In this document: positions 52,616 through 62,860 of the stretch, piece by piece
Layout of the letters: every line of letters starts with the position of its first letter
How positions within the stretch are numbered: position 1 is the first letter of the stretch
The notes under the pieces: model-generated
The model's database searches: none
Told to the model about the DNA's origin: nothing
What the model saw: only the letters and a program-made list of their open reading frames with translations
Translations under genes and position numbers: made by a program
Source of the DNA: Ustilago trichophora
Lineage: Eukaryota > Basidiomycota > Ustilaginomycetes > Ustilaginales > Ustilaginaceae
Assembly: GCA_900323505.1 (NCBI GenBank)
Contig: OOIN01000007.1
Coordinates: 1,240,001 to 1,304,000, forward strand
Reading direction: 5' to 3'
DNA length: 64,000 bases

Positions 52616-53051
52616 GGTGCCAATGTGCTCAAGACCCGGTGCCAGAAGCTCTTTGTTTCGAGTTGACAAGCTCAACCGCTGTTGCTTGTTGGGAGCTCAG
52701 AGGTGTAGCATGATTGCTGTGTTGACAGCAGGATGTGGAGTGGCAGCGAAGGTTCACAAGGCCATGATGATGATCAGGGTTGGTAGTGAAAGCAGTTGAC
52801 GGCTAAATGCACTGGCCAAGCAGGGTACACAGCAGGAAGAGCAGAGAAGCCAAGACACCGATGTGGAGAAGAATCGGGCGCGTGATAAACTCTTTTCTTC
52901 TGGACTAGATGTTAGGTTATCCCCGGGCGACCGAGACGCGCGCACGTAGCAACGTAACGCAAAGGCACAGACATCTCTTCTCTCGGCCAGACCAAGTCTT
53001 CTTGACTCACCCGGCACTACCATCAACCTCAATCGGAGAGTGGCAGACAAG
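52616..53051. promoter_or_regulatory. Divergent promoter NPR3 / EMC3
   Basis: 436 bp shared by the two divergent genes. No clear motif beyond ordinary composition. It includes the EMC3 leader. Confidence 0.55.
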
Positions 53052-54157
53052 ATGGCGCTTGAGCAAGCTCTATTCCTGGACAGCGCTATTCGCGACTGGG
53101 TATTGATCCCCATTCTGGTGGTCATGATTCTCGTCGGTGTACTGCGACACAATGTCATCACGCTTCTCAACTCGGCACCCAAACCCATTTCTGCGCCTGC
53201 ACTTCGAGAGCAGTAAGTACACGATTCCTAGCACTTGAGCTTTATCAAAGAGGAGCTGCGAGCTGATCGAGCCTCCCTTCTTTCTCATTGCTGGCGTCAC
53301 CACAGGCGAGTTATGGCTCGAGCAGGTGCACTCCGCCAGAACTACTTCCAGCTCCCACCCACCTCTTTCACCTCTCGCAAGGCTTTCCTGACCGAGGCAC
53401 TGTCGAACGGCTCGTATCTGCAGCCTAAGGAGAAGGAGGAGAAGGAAGGACCCAAGAACCCATTTGAACCTGCAGGCGGCATGGACAACATGATGGACGG
53501 CATGAAGAAGCAGATGGTTATGATGATCCCACAAACCGTCATCATGGGCTGGATCAACTTTTTCTTCTCCGGATTCGTTCTGCGTAAGCTATCAAAGCAC
53601 CTTCTAGCTAGCAAAGATGAAGGCTTCTTAGACACTGACCCCCTCTCCTCTTATTGATGCGCTCTGCTCGGCTTGGCTTCGATGACACAGTCAAGCTTCC
53701 CTTCCCACTCACCGTGAGGTTCAAGGTGATGCTTCAGAGGGGCATCGAGACGCCCGACCTCGACGTCACTTGGGTGTCGTCCCTGAGCTGGTACTTCTTG
53801 ACGCTCTTTGGTCTCAACGCAGTCTACCGACTCGTTCTTGGTGATGACAATGGTAAGTGTTTGTTCTCTGATTGGACTTGGCACCAGCCCAACATATCAT
53901 CATACTAATGCCGATGATCCCCTGCTCTTTCGTTTCGTATGTCTGTAGCCGCCGATGGAACACGCGACATGGCCGCCATGTCAGGCGCGGCCGCTCCAAT
54001 GCAGGCAATGAACCCAGCAGCACCAGGCCAAGCACCTGACTTTGAGAAGCTCCACCACGCCGAGCGCGACAACCTCGAGCTAGTTGGTCTCGAAGACTCC
54101 AAGATTCGTTGGATCGGTGACGGTATCGAGGATCGCGTACTCGCACTCTACTCATAG
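53052..54157 (+). CDS. EMC3: ER membrane complex subunit 3, four exons
   Basis: CDS join(53052..53212, 53306..53583, 53691..53852, 53949..54157), 269 aa. Introns are 93, 107 and 96 nt with GTAAGT or GTAAGC donors; every join keeps frame. Family segments are [74 protein letters not shown] and [22 protein letters not shown]3 is the Oxa1/YidC-related insertase subunit of the EMC, which inserts membrane segments into the ER. Length is close to the human protein (261 aa). The gene is the most intron-rich in the window. Confidence 0.96.
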
Positions 54158-54332
54158 ATTCATCGGCACCCTGTTCGTTCATGTTAGAACTTGGATTGCA
54201 GCTCAACAAGCATGCACATCATCTCACAACATTTAGCTCTCAATAGCATATGTCAGACAGAGTAGGAAAAAGTGGTATCCAGTGTGACATTGGCAAGTAT
54301 GTGTTGTTACAATGATGGAGGCAAAAGCGCGT

Positions 54333-55499
54333 TTAGTTCTTCTTGGCGGCAGGCCTGCTCTTGGGACCTTTTCTCTTTTCTGCCCGGCGCACGTTTCGGT
54401 CGACACGACCAGCACCCTTGTACGAGTCACCCGTGACATTGGTGATGGACAGAGGTGCTCTGCTTGTCGAGACGAGCTTACTGGGGCTCTTGGCCTCAAC
54501 GTCGGGACCGCCGCTTGGGAGGGCAGCAATCATGCCGATTCGCTTGCGGCTCTCCTCTCGCAATGCTGGCGCGATGACCGAAGGAGCATTCAACGGAGCC
54601 GCTTCGGAGAACTCTTCGTGCTGCGTTCCGCGCACGGAGTTGTCGGTGGACTGGACAGACGGCTCAGGCTCGGGTGCACGCTTGCGGTCCTGCGCACCGA
54701 GCAGGCGGTCCATGTTGGACTGGAACTCGCTCTGCAGCGGCTTGTCCTATCGTGCAACAAGAAAGATGATGCAAATAAGGTCAAAATGTCAGCAACCGTA
54801 CGGCTTGGCTTTGAATCAGAGGCAGCTCTCGATGTTGAGTTTCAGTATAGTAAGGATTGTAAAAGTTGGTAACCATGTAGATGTCTTCAAGACTAATCGA
54901 AAAATTTGTTTACTCATCATTTAAAGCAACCTCGAGAGCTTGCCATCTTTTGCAGTGAAACCTACCTGTGATGTCCATTCGACTTCAAGCGCCTTGAGCC
55001 TTAAGATGGCCTCCATCCTCTGGAGACCAATCGAAAACTTTTCCGAGAGAGCGCGGATGGTCCATTGCGTTGGGTTGCTCGAGTGTAGGCGCCAAATCTC
55101 GGTCTTGGTGCTTTGTCGGACAGGTGCTGGTGGGTTGAAGGAAGGGTTGAGGGGGAAGGGAGTTTCGCCAATCCAGTTGGGGCCCATACCTGGCTTGGGC
55201 TGCTTGTAGACGCGTGCGTCGGATTGGATCCATTCGTCGAAGGGTGCCAGCATCTTTGGGCGCCCTCGTCCAGCAGACTTGCGTCCACGACCGATGGCAT
55301 TAGGCTCATTGGATGACGGTGAAGCTTCAGCTGCAGATGTGAATGGGCCTTTTCGTGCAGTGGCCTCTTCTGGTGCTGCGTATGATGTAGATGAGGTGGA
55401 AAAGGCAACGGCGACGCTTCGCGAGCTAGAGGCAACAGCAGGGCCAGAGCCAAGCTGCCGCAAAGCAGAGAAGGATGCTGATCTTGATGCAAATGCCAT
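54333..55499 (-). CDS. Bot1/mS45-type mitochondrial ribosomal protein, two exons
   Basis: CDS complement(join(54333..54746, 54966..55499)), 315 aa. The start is the ATG at 55497-55499. The 219-nt intron has a GTAGGT donor and a TAG acceptor, and the join EWTSQ-DKPLQSEFQSNMDRLLG keeps frame. The first 35 residues are Ala/Ser/Arg-rich without acidic residues, a good mitochondrial presequence. The conserved core (about 85-190) contains GMGPNWIGETPFPLNPSFNP, TQWTIRALSEKFSIGLQRMEAILRLKALEVEW and MDRLLG, characteristic of the fungal mitochondrial-regulator family (S. pombe Bot1, S. cerevisiae Mrps35). These are small-subunit mitoribosome proteins needed for respiration. The C-terminal tail is basic. 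It is divergent from the 56094 gene. Confidence 0.88.
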
Positions 55500-56093
55500 A
55501 GTGATCAAGCTTAGACAGGTCGAGGAAGGTGAGGACGAGGATGACGGTGTGGACTGAAGGAAAGAAGGGTCGACTCAAGTGAGCACCACACCAGTTGTAT
55601 CGCTGCTTTTCGACAACGGAAAACAATTTCTTCCAAAATTGACCGCCCAGCCAATCTCACGTGCGGTAAGCATCGAGCTCCGTTCGGTTCCGAGATTTGG
55701 TCTGAATGACGCGACTTCCGAAGAAGTGTGACATTTTCGAAAAAGTGTTACTTTTCTGAATCACTTTGTGATACCTTCTCAACTGTCACATAGCCGCTCA
55801 ACGTCACATCGTCACTTCAACACATCGTCACATTGGGCTTGGCTACCACGAGCTGCGATCTTGCGACTCAGCCTCATCGGGATTGTCCTGCTCAGCATTT
55901 TATTAAATACACGGCTTCGACCACTTCGATTGTGTATTGTCGCGCCTCACTATCGCTCTGACACCTTGACTGAATGCACGCCATGCCATCTTGTATTTCT
56001 ATGTGAATCACCACATCGTCTCACTCGTCGAACGCACGGAAGTACGTTAGCTCAAGGAGCAGACTCTCTCCATCGACGTCGACCAACCAAAAG
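55500..56093. promoter_or_regulatory. Divergent promoter Bot1-like / 811-aa protein, GTCAC box cluster
   Basis: 594 bp between divergent genes. GTCACAT or close variants occur at 55785-55791, 55803-55809, 55811-55817 (GTCACTT) and 55827-55833, with GTGTGAC at 55726-55732 in the opposite sense. CACATCGTCA is repeated exactly. No regulator is assigned. Confidence 0.65.
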
Positions 56094-58529
56094 ATGTCAA
56101 AGCCAGCACTCGCGACGTCAGGCCCAAGCAGCTATTCTTCCAATCCGAGGATCTGCAAGAAGCTCGTCGTCAAGGGCCATGCTTCTAGATCTGGTGCCTC
56201 CTACACACTCTTTCTGAAGGTACAGCTACCCGCAAGCGAGCGGGAACAGACATATCCTCTTCTGCGTGACTCGGCAATCGAGCTTCAAGATGCTGTCGTC
56301 CACAAGCTTGATGCTTCGGGTGCGGCACCAGCACTATCGACCTCAGCTGCAACTGCAGCAAGCTCGCTTGGCATCCCGCTCTCGATTGATCACGAGCTGA
56401 ACGATAGTTTGATTGACTTTGAGCCTGGGAGGACCAAGCAGCGCAAAGCCACAGTCTCCAATGATCACTCGACTCTCCCAGCCGTCGTGCGAGGCGATGA
56501 TGGCAAGGTCATGCTGCGGTCCAGTCCAAAGCCCCAAAATGCCGTAGCCCCTCAGGCGGGCGGCACCTCCTATATGGTAACACTTCATCTCTTTGCTTCT
56601 GCCACATCCACTCCACCCATTGCGCCGTTCTCGGTCCGGCTACCTGTACCTTTCTGCCTAAATAACTTCATGCGCTTCACCGTCGACGAGTCGATGGACG
56701 GCCAACCAGGGATGGACGGAATGACTGTCGAGGTGGACCCTCCCATCTTGCCCGTCTCAAGCCAGCGCAGATCGCGACGAAGAAGATCTTTAGCAGCCTC
56801 GCCTCATCGGGCACACAGCATTGCCTCTCACTCTGATGATGATGAAGCTGATGTGACCCTACTCGGTTCAGCCTCTGTGGACGACTCGGATGCCGAACAG
56901 GACGACACAGCGATTGTGGGTCCTTTTCAAGCATGCGAAGCCTTGGTGATCCGCATTGCTGCACAGCAAGCAGGTGACCTCGTCCTGCCTGGTCCTCCCT
57001 TTCGAGTCCTGCCCAATGCGTTGCGCGCGAAGAAAGCTCGCAGCTCCATAGCATACCGGCCACCATCGTCTGAAGAATCTGCAGGCGAAATCGACTTTGA
57101 GGCGAGTGTCCAGCTGGAAGGTCTTTTCTTCCCAGGACTCGACCGCGAAGTGCTCTTGTACATCCAACTTGATCCAATGGCATCTGTCTTGGATTGGCAG
57201 CCAGTAGCGGTCGATGCATCTCGAGGCATTCTCAGCTGGTCCTACAGTCCGGTGATGTCCGGAAGGTCCTCCCCTGCTCAGCAGCCGGGGACTGCAAGCG
57301 AAGGCTTACTGGGCAGATCCGCCACGTTCGAGATTGGCGATCTGGTCGTCCTACCCGAACCTAATCAACAAGGAGCCGAGGAGGAGGATTTGCTAAAGAC
57401 CGCTCCTCCCAAGGGCATCGACGATGCCGACTTTGACTTTTCACTCGACAACACCGCCGCTCAACCCGTCAAGCAACGAAGATTCTCATTGCAGTCTTCT
57501 AGCAGCAGCAAGCCTATACCGTCTCAGCCCTCGTCCGAGCCATCAGAGCCAGGCAGTACCCCTACAAAGGTGCTCATGCTTGCATTTACCTTGCTGCCCG
57601 TCTTGCAAAGCAACGAGCCAATCACTATATCGGTGCGTGGTACAATCTCATCGGACAACATGTTCGCTAGCACACCGCTACAGCCAAAACTTGACCGGCT
57701 CCCCAAAGGCCTCTTCGTTCCTGCAGCGCTAGCCCAGGAGTACACAGATCCAGCCCTCGCTTCATTCGAATCAGGGTCTCTACAGCTGCGTTCAGCAGAC
57801 CAACAGCGAGAGTCGCTCGAAGACTCGCGTGAGACGGTACAGCAGCAGCAGGAGAAGCAGGGACTGCCATCAAATCTGATTGCCGATGCAAACAACGACG
57901 AGATCCTTCGTCAAGCGCTCGCCATCATCGCTGCTCACAACGAGACTTTGTCCGACCCGAATGGCCGTCTGGCACTGGCCGCAGGACAGGCTGGTCAAAC
58001 TCGTCGAGGAGAGGAGAAAAGGGGCAGCGATTGGGTCTTGCGCACGTCACATCTGCTTTGGACGCTGTTCCTCACCGCAATGATCTTTGTCCTCTTCAAT
58101 GCTAGTCAGAACGCCAATCGTGCCCTCTATGTCAAGTTGGATGAGCTTTCGCGCATTGTCGAGGCTTCGGCGCGCCAGAACTCCCAGACATACTCTCAGT
58201 CGAAGGGTAATGATGGAGAAGCGACGGGCGTCTACTCTTCAGTACTCCCCACAGCATCAAGCGTGCCAGTAAAGGCGGACATGAACTTCGAGTCAGAGAC
58301 CGTCCTCGACACATTCGAGCGATCGCACACAGACACTGTACCCGAGACCGACAACGCGGCTGAAGCAAGGGCCCTGAACTTAGACGACTTTTCTCAACGC
58401 GAGGCACAGCTGAAACCGGATTCTGCTGGAGCAGATTTGACATACTTTGTCTCAACGTGGTTGCAGGAACTGCTGTGCATGCCTGTCCTGCTCATTCGAC
58501 GCCTTTTTCGCATCTTCACTGGCGCATAG
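56094..58529 (+). CDS. Unrecognised 811-aa single-span membrane protein
   Basis: Intronless, and not recognised as any family. The start is the ATG at 56094 (MSKPALATSGPSS). The N-terminal part (about 20-60 and 155-220) looks like beta-strand-rich folded domains (KLVVKGHASRSGASYTLFLKVQL, and TSYMVTLHLFASATS with FSVRLPVPFCLNNF). An acidic Asp/Ser stretch (about 245-280) separates a further beta-rich part (about 280-385) from a Ser/Gln-rich linker and another strand block (VLMLAFTLLPVLQSNEPITISVRGTI). One clear membrane segment lies at about 652-672 (LWTLFLTAMIFVLFNAS) with an Asn/Arg-rich helix after it. A weaker amphipathic or hydrophobic segment ends the chain (WLQELLCMPVLLIRRLFRIF). It looks like a C-terminally anchored protein with a large soluble domain. 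Confidence 0.75.
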   Translation: MSKPALATSGPSSYSSNPRICKKLVVKGHASRSGASYTLFLKVQLPASEREQTYPLLRDSAIELQDAVVHKLDASGAAPALSTSAATAASSLGIPLSIDHELNDSLIDFEPGRTKQRKATVSNDHSTLPAVVRGDDGKVMLRSSPKPQNAVAPQAGGTSYMVTLHLFASATSTPPIAPFSVRLPVPFCLNNFMRFTVDESMDGQPGMDGMTVEVDPPILPVSSQRRSRRRRSLAASPHRAHSIASHSDDDEADVTLLGSASVDDSDAEQDDTAIVGPFQACEALVIRIAAQQAGDLVLPGPPFRVLPNALRAKKARSSIAYRPPSSEESAGEIDFEASVQLEGLFFPGLDREVLLYIQLDPMASVLDWQPVAVDASRGILSWSYSPVMSGRSSPAQQPGTASEGLLGRSATFEIGDLVVLPEPNQQGAEEEDLLKTAPPKGIDDADFDFSLDNTAAQPVKQRRFSLQSSSSSKPIPSQPSSEPSEPGSTPTKVLMLAFTLLPVLQSNEPITISVRGTISSDNMFASTPLQPKLDRLPKGLFVPAALAQEYTDPALASFESGSLQLRSADQQRESLEDSRETVQQQQEKQGLPSNLIADANNDEILRQALAIIAAHNETLSDPNGRLALAAGQAGQTRRGEEKRGSDWVLRTSHLLWTLFLTAMIFVLFNASQNANRALYVKLDELSRIVEASARQNSQTYSQSKGNDGEATGVYSSVLPTASSVPVKADMNFESETVLDTFERSHTDTVPETDNAAEARALNLDDFSQREAQLKPDSAGADLTYFVSTWLQELLCMPVLLIRRLFRIFTGA

Positions 58530-59022
58530 GCTCGGCTTGCCCCTCCCACTGCATTCACATAGATACCCTCTTCCTGCAATCACAATCCATTTTCACCTTG
58601 CGTCTGACCATTACATGGGAATGCGGCAGACTCGCCACCATCAGGACACACGGGTGATAGCAACTTGTACCATGTCCATGGCGGATGCATGATTGGCACG
58701 TGCAGGGAAGAGTCGATCACGTAGACCAGGATACTATTAAACGAAAAAACTGAAAAGTAAAAGAAAGTGGGGGCAGGTGAGAGTTAAGGGTACAGATGAT
58801 CCTCAAGTCGAAAACAGGAGCAGCAATCCAGCACAAAAGGGTGGGAAGGTACGTGTGGATGAAGATGATGCATCGGCGGGTACTAGTATAAAGGAGTGTG
58901 GTACCATATAGAGCATGGAGGAGGGATGGAAATCGTTGAGGAGATGGGGCCGTTGAAAAGTCTTATTGTATCCCATCGAGGCGCCGACGCCCCCTCATTG
59001 ACGATGAGGGTCAGGATGGCGT
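58530..59022. other. Convergent 3' region
   Basis: 493 bp between convergent stops. I see no gene, RNA or clear repeat. Confidence 0.5.
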
Positions 59023-59865
59023 TTAGTACTCTCCGTACTCCTCCTCCTTGCGGTAACCAGCCGCGCGGTTCCTCTTATCTCCATAGCCCAGTGGAGCCCT
59101 TGTGCTGGCTCTTGCGGGTTCTTGACCCTTGGGGGGCCTAGTCATACCCAGAGCTTTGAGGACGAGGGGCAAGGCAAAGTGGACGGCCATAACAAAGAAG
59201 GTTGTTGCCAAGGTGACCCAAGCGATGGCGGTGGTGACTCTGTAGTGTTTGTAGTTGAGATATCTGTTGGAAGCAAGGAAGGCATTTGCCTGCTCGATGG
59301 TGTTGATGTTTGCCCAAGGGCCCAGAGCACCTATGGACTGGGTGGTGGATGTGGCGGGGTCTCCATTCTGACCGCTGTTAAACATCTCGTAGATGGAGCG
59401 GAGGAAAGTTTTCTGACCGTTGGTGAACGGTTCCTGGTAATTGGGACCACGGGAGAAAGTGGGATGCTTTTGCACGCTGTAAGCCGTGATAGCAGCAGCG
59501 ATACCCAGGTAGGCACCGCTGAGGATCAGCTCGACAAGACCCACGAGAATGTAACCGTAGGTACCCTTTCCCGTCCTCTCACCACGACGCTTTGGAAACT
59601 GTGCACAGGCCAAAAATGCGGCGAGATTTCCAAAGGCGAAACCGAAGGCAGAGATGATCATACCGGCGAGGACGACATTCAACATTCCATTGTCTTGGAT
59701 CTCAATGAGACCGTTGATGCGAGATTTCTCGCGAAGAATCTGCCATCGTGAATAGTCCCATGCAGTAAGGCCGAGAAGGGTTACCGAGAATGCGACAATG
59801 GCGAGTTGGAGGGGGATCTCGAGGAGTTGTGGTGCAAAAGGTGGACGCGAGTGTGGAGGCGCCAT
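59023..59865 (-). CDS. Four-span membrane protein, SUR7/MARVEL-like layout
   Basis: A 280-aa intronless protein with four predicted membrane segments: about 15-38 (IPLQLAIVAFSVTLLGLTAW), about 64-86 (VVLAGMIISAFGFAFGNLAAF), about 105-130 (ILVGLVELILSGAYLGIAAA) and about 212-238 (AIAWVTLATTFFVMAVHFALP). A long loop (about 133-205) lies between the last two spans and holds an NTIEQANAFLASN segment. The C-terminal tail is basic with Tyr/Glu. The overall layout resembles fungal tetraspan proteins of the MARVEL or SUR7/PalI type, but no diagnostic Cys or GLW motif is clear. Function unknown; plasma membrane or ER likely. Confidence 0.75.
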   Translation of the reverse strand: MAPPHSRPPFAPQLLEIPLQLAIVAFSVTLLGLTAWDYSRWQILREKSRINGLIEIQDNGMLNVVLAGMIISAFGFAFGNLAAFLACAQFPKRRGERTGKGTYGYILVGLVELILSGAYLGIAAAITAYSVQKHPTFSRGPNYQEPFTNGQKTFLRSIYEMFNSGQNGDPATSTTQSIGALGPWANINTIEQANAFLASNRYLNYKHYRVTTAIAWVTLATTFFVMAVHFALPLVLKALGMTRPPKGQEPARASTRAPLGYGDKRNRAAGYRKEEEYGEY

Positions 59866-60293
59866 GATGGAAGGTGAGGCTCAAAATCTGAGCTTAGATA
59901 GAGCGACGGTGATAGTAGTTGGTGACGGAGCGACTGGTGGTAAAGAGGACGAAGTTGTGCGTGCTGAAAAGAATGTAGAATGCCTCAGCTGGAGTCAGCT
60001 GGAGAGGAGCGGTTGAGGGATGGTGATGAACGAAGGACAAGTCGCAACGGATGGTGAGCAGAGAGGGAAAGGGAAACAGATACGCTCAGAACCACATACT
60101 ATAGAGTACTGTACAATACACACGTGAGGATGGGATCCAAGCATAGGCGGCTCCTCCTCCTCCGCCTCACACTCTTCCTCCTGCCTTGACAATTTGGTTG
60201 ACGAGAGCCAAGTGCGGATGGGGAAACAAAAGAGTTGAGGGCAGGAACACAGACCCTTCTAGCCGAGGTCAACGATATTTCAAGTGCCGAAGC

Positions 60294-60322
60294 TACAGTA
60301 CAGTACTGTACTGTACTGTACA
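60294..60322. repeat. TACWG tract with 22-bp perfect palindrome
   Basis: Reads TACAG-TACAG-TACTG-TACTG-TACTG-TACA. Positions 60294-60315 are a perfect 22-bp palindrome. It lies about 430 bp upstream of the tetraspan-gene start. Confidence 0.93.
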
Positions 60323-60685
60323 CTCCTTTCCCTTGTCTCTACAGTACGCCCCTTCACTGTATCTCTTTTCGGCAGTCAAACCAACCCTCTCATCCCATCA
60401 TATTGAATTTCGAAGCGAAGAGCTTTAATGATATCAAGGATCTTTGCGAAAGCTGTGGTTCAAAGCATGTAATGCACAGTATCCATCTAACTGCTGGACA
60501 GACGTCACCAAAAATACTTGTTGTGCCAGGAGAATTTCGAGGATCGGCAGAGCACTTCAAGTAAACCTTTTCTCCCTTTTAGGCACTCTAGCAGTGTCCA
60601 CTTGCGGGGCATTTTTTGAGATCAACGGGAAATGCAATCTACTGTAGCTTGTACATCTCAGCTTTTTCTTTCGAATTTGGATATT

Positions 60686-60705
60686 AAAAAAAAAAAAAAA
60701 AAAAA
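60686..60705. repeat. Poly(A) tract, 20 nt
   Basis: A20 downstream of GUP1 in its 3' flank on the other strand. A homopolymer with no clear role; it is not flanked by target-site duplications that I can see. Confidence 0.88.
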
Positions 60706-60916
60706 GTCTCCCCGCACTCATTCACACCCTCTATAGTAGTCACAGTACAAACTGCGGAGTTGGGACGCACTGAAAGTCGGGGCTGAAGCAAATTTTGTTT
60801 GATCTTACACTGCAATACACTACACTACGCAGAGCCGATCCTACATGCTAATTCCACCATCAGCAAGCTAGTTAGTTGCGTTGTAAAAATAACAAAAACA
60901 TCTGGTGTCCGTGAAC

Positions 60917-62860
60917 CTAACACTTGCGATCAATGCCACGCCGTAACTCTTCCTCTCTATACTCAAACATGACTTGTACGCCCACAAACAGCGTCGCGCA
61001 AGCCCCGAGCATAAACTTGACCCCTTCCATACTGCCCAACAGCTGCTCTACCATATACTTCATTCCATCCATCCCGATGGCAAACCCGACCAGGTTGCCC
61101 GTCATCATCATCAACACGTTCCCCACCCCTCCCACCGCTGCTACATGTCTGAACCACCATCTATCACCGTACTTGCTATAGGGTAGCGTCTTCCTCGCCA
61201 CAACCTCGGGGACGATGAAGAACGTGATCAGCCAACCCCAGGCGAGAAGTTTGAGGCTAAGATCGTGCCACAGAGCCACAAAGGTGAAAACAAGAAGGGT
61301 GGATGGGATTTGGTTGCGCGATCCGCCAAGGGGGACGTAGATGTAGCGTACGATCCACAGATTATATGAACGATGCCAGGAACGCCAGAATCCCAAGGTC
61401 GAGTAGTTGTTGGCCATGCATCTGACCATGTTCTCGGGCGCTTCGACGCCATCTGCCATCGCCCAGAGGCGGAAGAATCGCCATGGGATCAAAAGCTTCA
61501 ACCAGACAATGATCAGGTTCCAAAATCCAATCATGGACAGCTCGAGTGGGGAAGCTCCGACCCAGGCTTTGGCGTCTTTGATCGCGTTGACGTAGATAAA
61601 GTGGAGGATGAGCTCCATCGTCATGAGCGAGATGATGAAGCGCAGGCCGTACCGAACTACAGTGCCCATTTCGATGCGGCAGGGGCGGCGAACTTGATGC
61701 GTGAAATCGTTAAAGGTCATGATGGGCCCAGCGATGAAGAGTGGTGGGTAGAGCGCGTAGAGGAGGTAGTTGGAGATGCTGTACTCTTCCAAGTGCTGCG
61801 TCAGCCTGGTGCGTTCTTGATACGTTGCTTCGCGGTCTTCTCGTTCGACCTCGCCCATCGCTCGCCCCGCTTGGCCACCTGCATCAGCTTCGCACTTTGC
61901 CCAATGGTAGTCGATCGCAAACGAGACCAGCCTGAGCATCGTAATGTTGAAATTGATCTGCCATCTCGGCAGCAACCCCTTGAAAACCTCCAAAAAGCCT
62001 AGCGCAGGGGAGATATGGCTGTAATCGAATCCATCGTTCCAATGCACAGCAAAAAGCGCACCAATGTTGAACGCGAAGGCTATTGCTGGTGCCACCTTCA
62101 TCCCACCCAGTGTTTTGGCCAAGCCATAGTTGGTAAAGAGGATGAGGAGAAGCTTGAGCGAGTTGAATCCGTGCAGGGCGAAGATGAAGATGGTGGTGAA
62201 GACGGTGAGAAAGGGAATTCTGTTCTGCTTTGGTGCAAAGGCAGAGGTGCTGTCAATGCGGGTATAGCGTGCCGAAGTGGACGAAGGGAGGATGGTGAAC
62301 AGTTTCGAGAGAAGGAGGTAGAGCCCCATGATGCCGACCAATGCGGGGACGTAGTCGCGGAAAGAGCGGTACTGAAAGTCGCTGTCATCACGTAGTCTGC
62401 CTGCGATCCAGCCTGCCTTGAGGTGATTCGAGTAGGAGTAATAGTTCGGGTTGGATGGTGTGCTGAGCCGGACAGGCACGTACACCATCAAGGGTACCAT
62501 AACCGCAAAGACGAGGTAGTAGAACTTGAACTCGAGCGTGTGCCATCGTCCTCTCTTGACTTTCGCTGTCGTTGATACGGTCGGTGATCGACTATTTGTG
62601 GATCCATTCTTGGCAGAGGGATGGCCAGACAAAGGTCCAGTATCGATTGTGAGTGATGCAATACCACGAGAGCCTAGGAACCGCTTGACGGTGGAGTTGG
62701 AAGGTGCAGCGCTGACTTCACGAGCGCCACCGGATGATGTTGAGGGTGGATAGGTAGTGCCCCCATTCTGTCGCCCATTTGCACTGCTGTCTGTCGCTGC
62801 CGTCATATTGTCAACATGCTGCGGGGAGAGGGCAGGGCTGGCAAAGTGTGTTGGGAGCAT
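60917..62860 (-). CDS. GUP1: GUP1-like MBOAT O-acyltransferase
   Basis: A 647-aa intronless multi-span protein. I start at the first in-frame ATG (62858-62860, MLPTHFASPALSPQ). The frame is open further upstream but has no ATG; the ATG at 62804-62806 (MTAATDSSANG) is a shorter alternative. After a polar N terminus come about ten membrane segments. Family signatures are FYYLVFAVMVPLMVYVPV, NWNDGFDYSHISP-like AVHWNDGFDYSHISP, YSISNYLLYALYPPLFIAGP, FWRSWHRSYNLWIVRYIYVPLGG and the MBOAT His in FVALWHDLSLKLLAWGW. Yeast Gup1 remodels GPI-anchor lipids in the ER and affects glycerol uptake and membrane order. Divergent from APS1. Confidence 0.95.
   Translation of the reverse strand: MLPTHFASPALSPQHVDNMTAATDSSANGRQNGGTTYPPSTSSGGAREVSAAPSNSTVKRFLGSRGIASLTIDTGPLSGHPSAKNGSTNSRSPTVSTTAKVKRGRWHTLEFKFYYLVFAVMVPLMVYVPVRLSTPSNPNYYSYSNHLKAGWIAGRLRDDSDFQYRSFRDYVPALVGIMGLYLLLSKLFTILPSSTSARYTRIDSTSAFAPKQNRIPFLTVFTTIFIFALHGFNSLKLLLILFTNYGLAKTLGGMKVAPAIAFAFNIGALFAVHWNDGFDYSHISPALGFLEVFKGLLPRWQINFNITMLRLVSFAIDYHWAKCEADAGGQAGRAMGEVEREDREATYQERTRLTQHLEEYSISNYLLYALYPPLFIAGPIMTFNDFTHQVRRPCRIEMGTVVRYGLRFIISLMTMELILHFIYVNAIKDAKAWVGASPLELSMIGFWNLIIVWLKLLIPWRFFRLWAMADGVEAPENMVRCMANNYSTLGFWRSWHRSYNLWIVRYIYVPLGGSRNQIPSTLLVFTFVALWHDLSLKLLAWGWLITFFIVPEVVARKTLPYSKYGDRWWFRHVAAVGGVGNVLMMMTGNLVGFAIGMDGMKYMVEQLLGSMEGVKFMLGACATLFVGVQVMFEYREEELRRGIDRKC

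Larger units (their letters stand above)
59866..60916. promoter_or_regulatory. Tetraspan-gene promoter and GUP1 3' region
   Basis: 1.05 kb with no supported gene. It holds a TACWG tract at 60294-60322, a shorter GTACTGTACAATAC near 60105-60118, and an A20 run at 60686-60705. Confidence 0.55.

Noticed and set aside
60686..60705. A20 tract considered as the tail of a retroposed sequence
   Set aside because: No target-site duplication or recognisable retrocopied sequence beside it; single homopolymers of this size recur in the window (8931, 16135).
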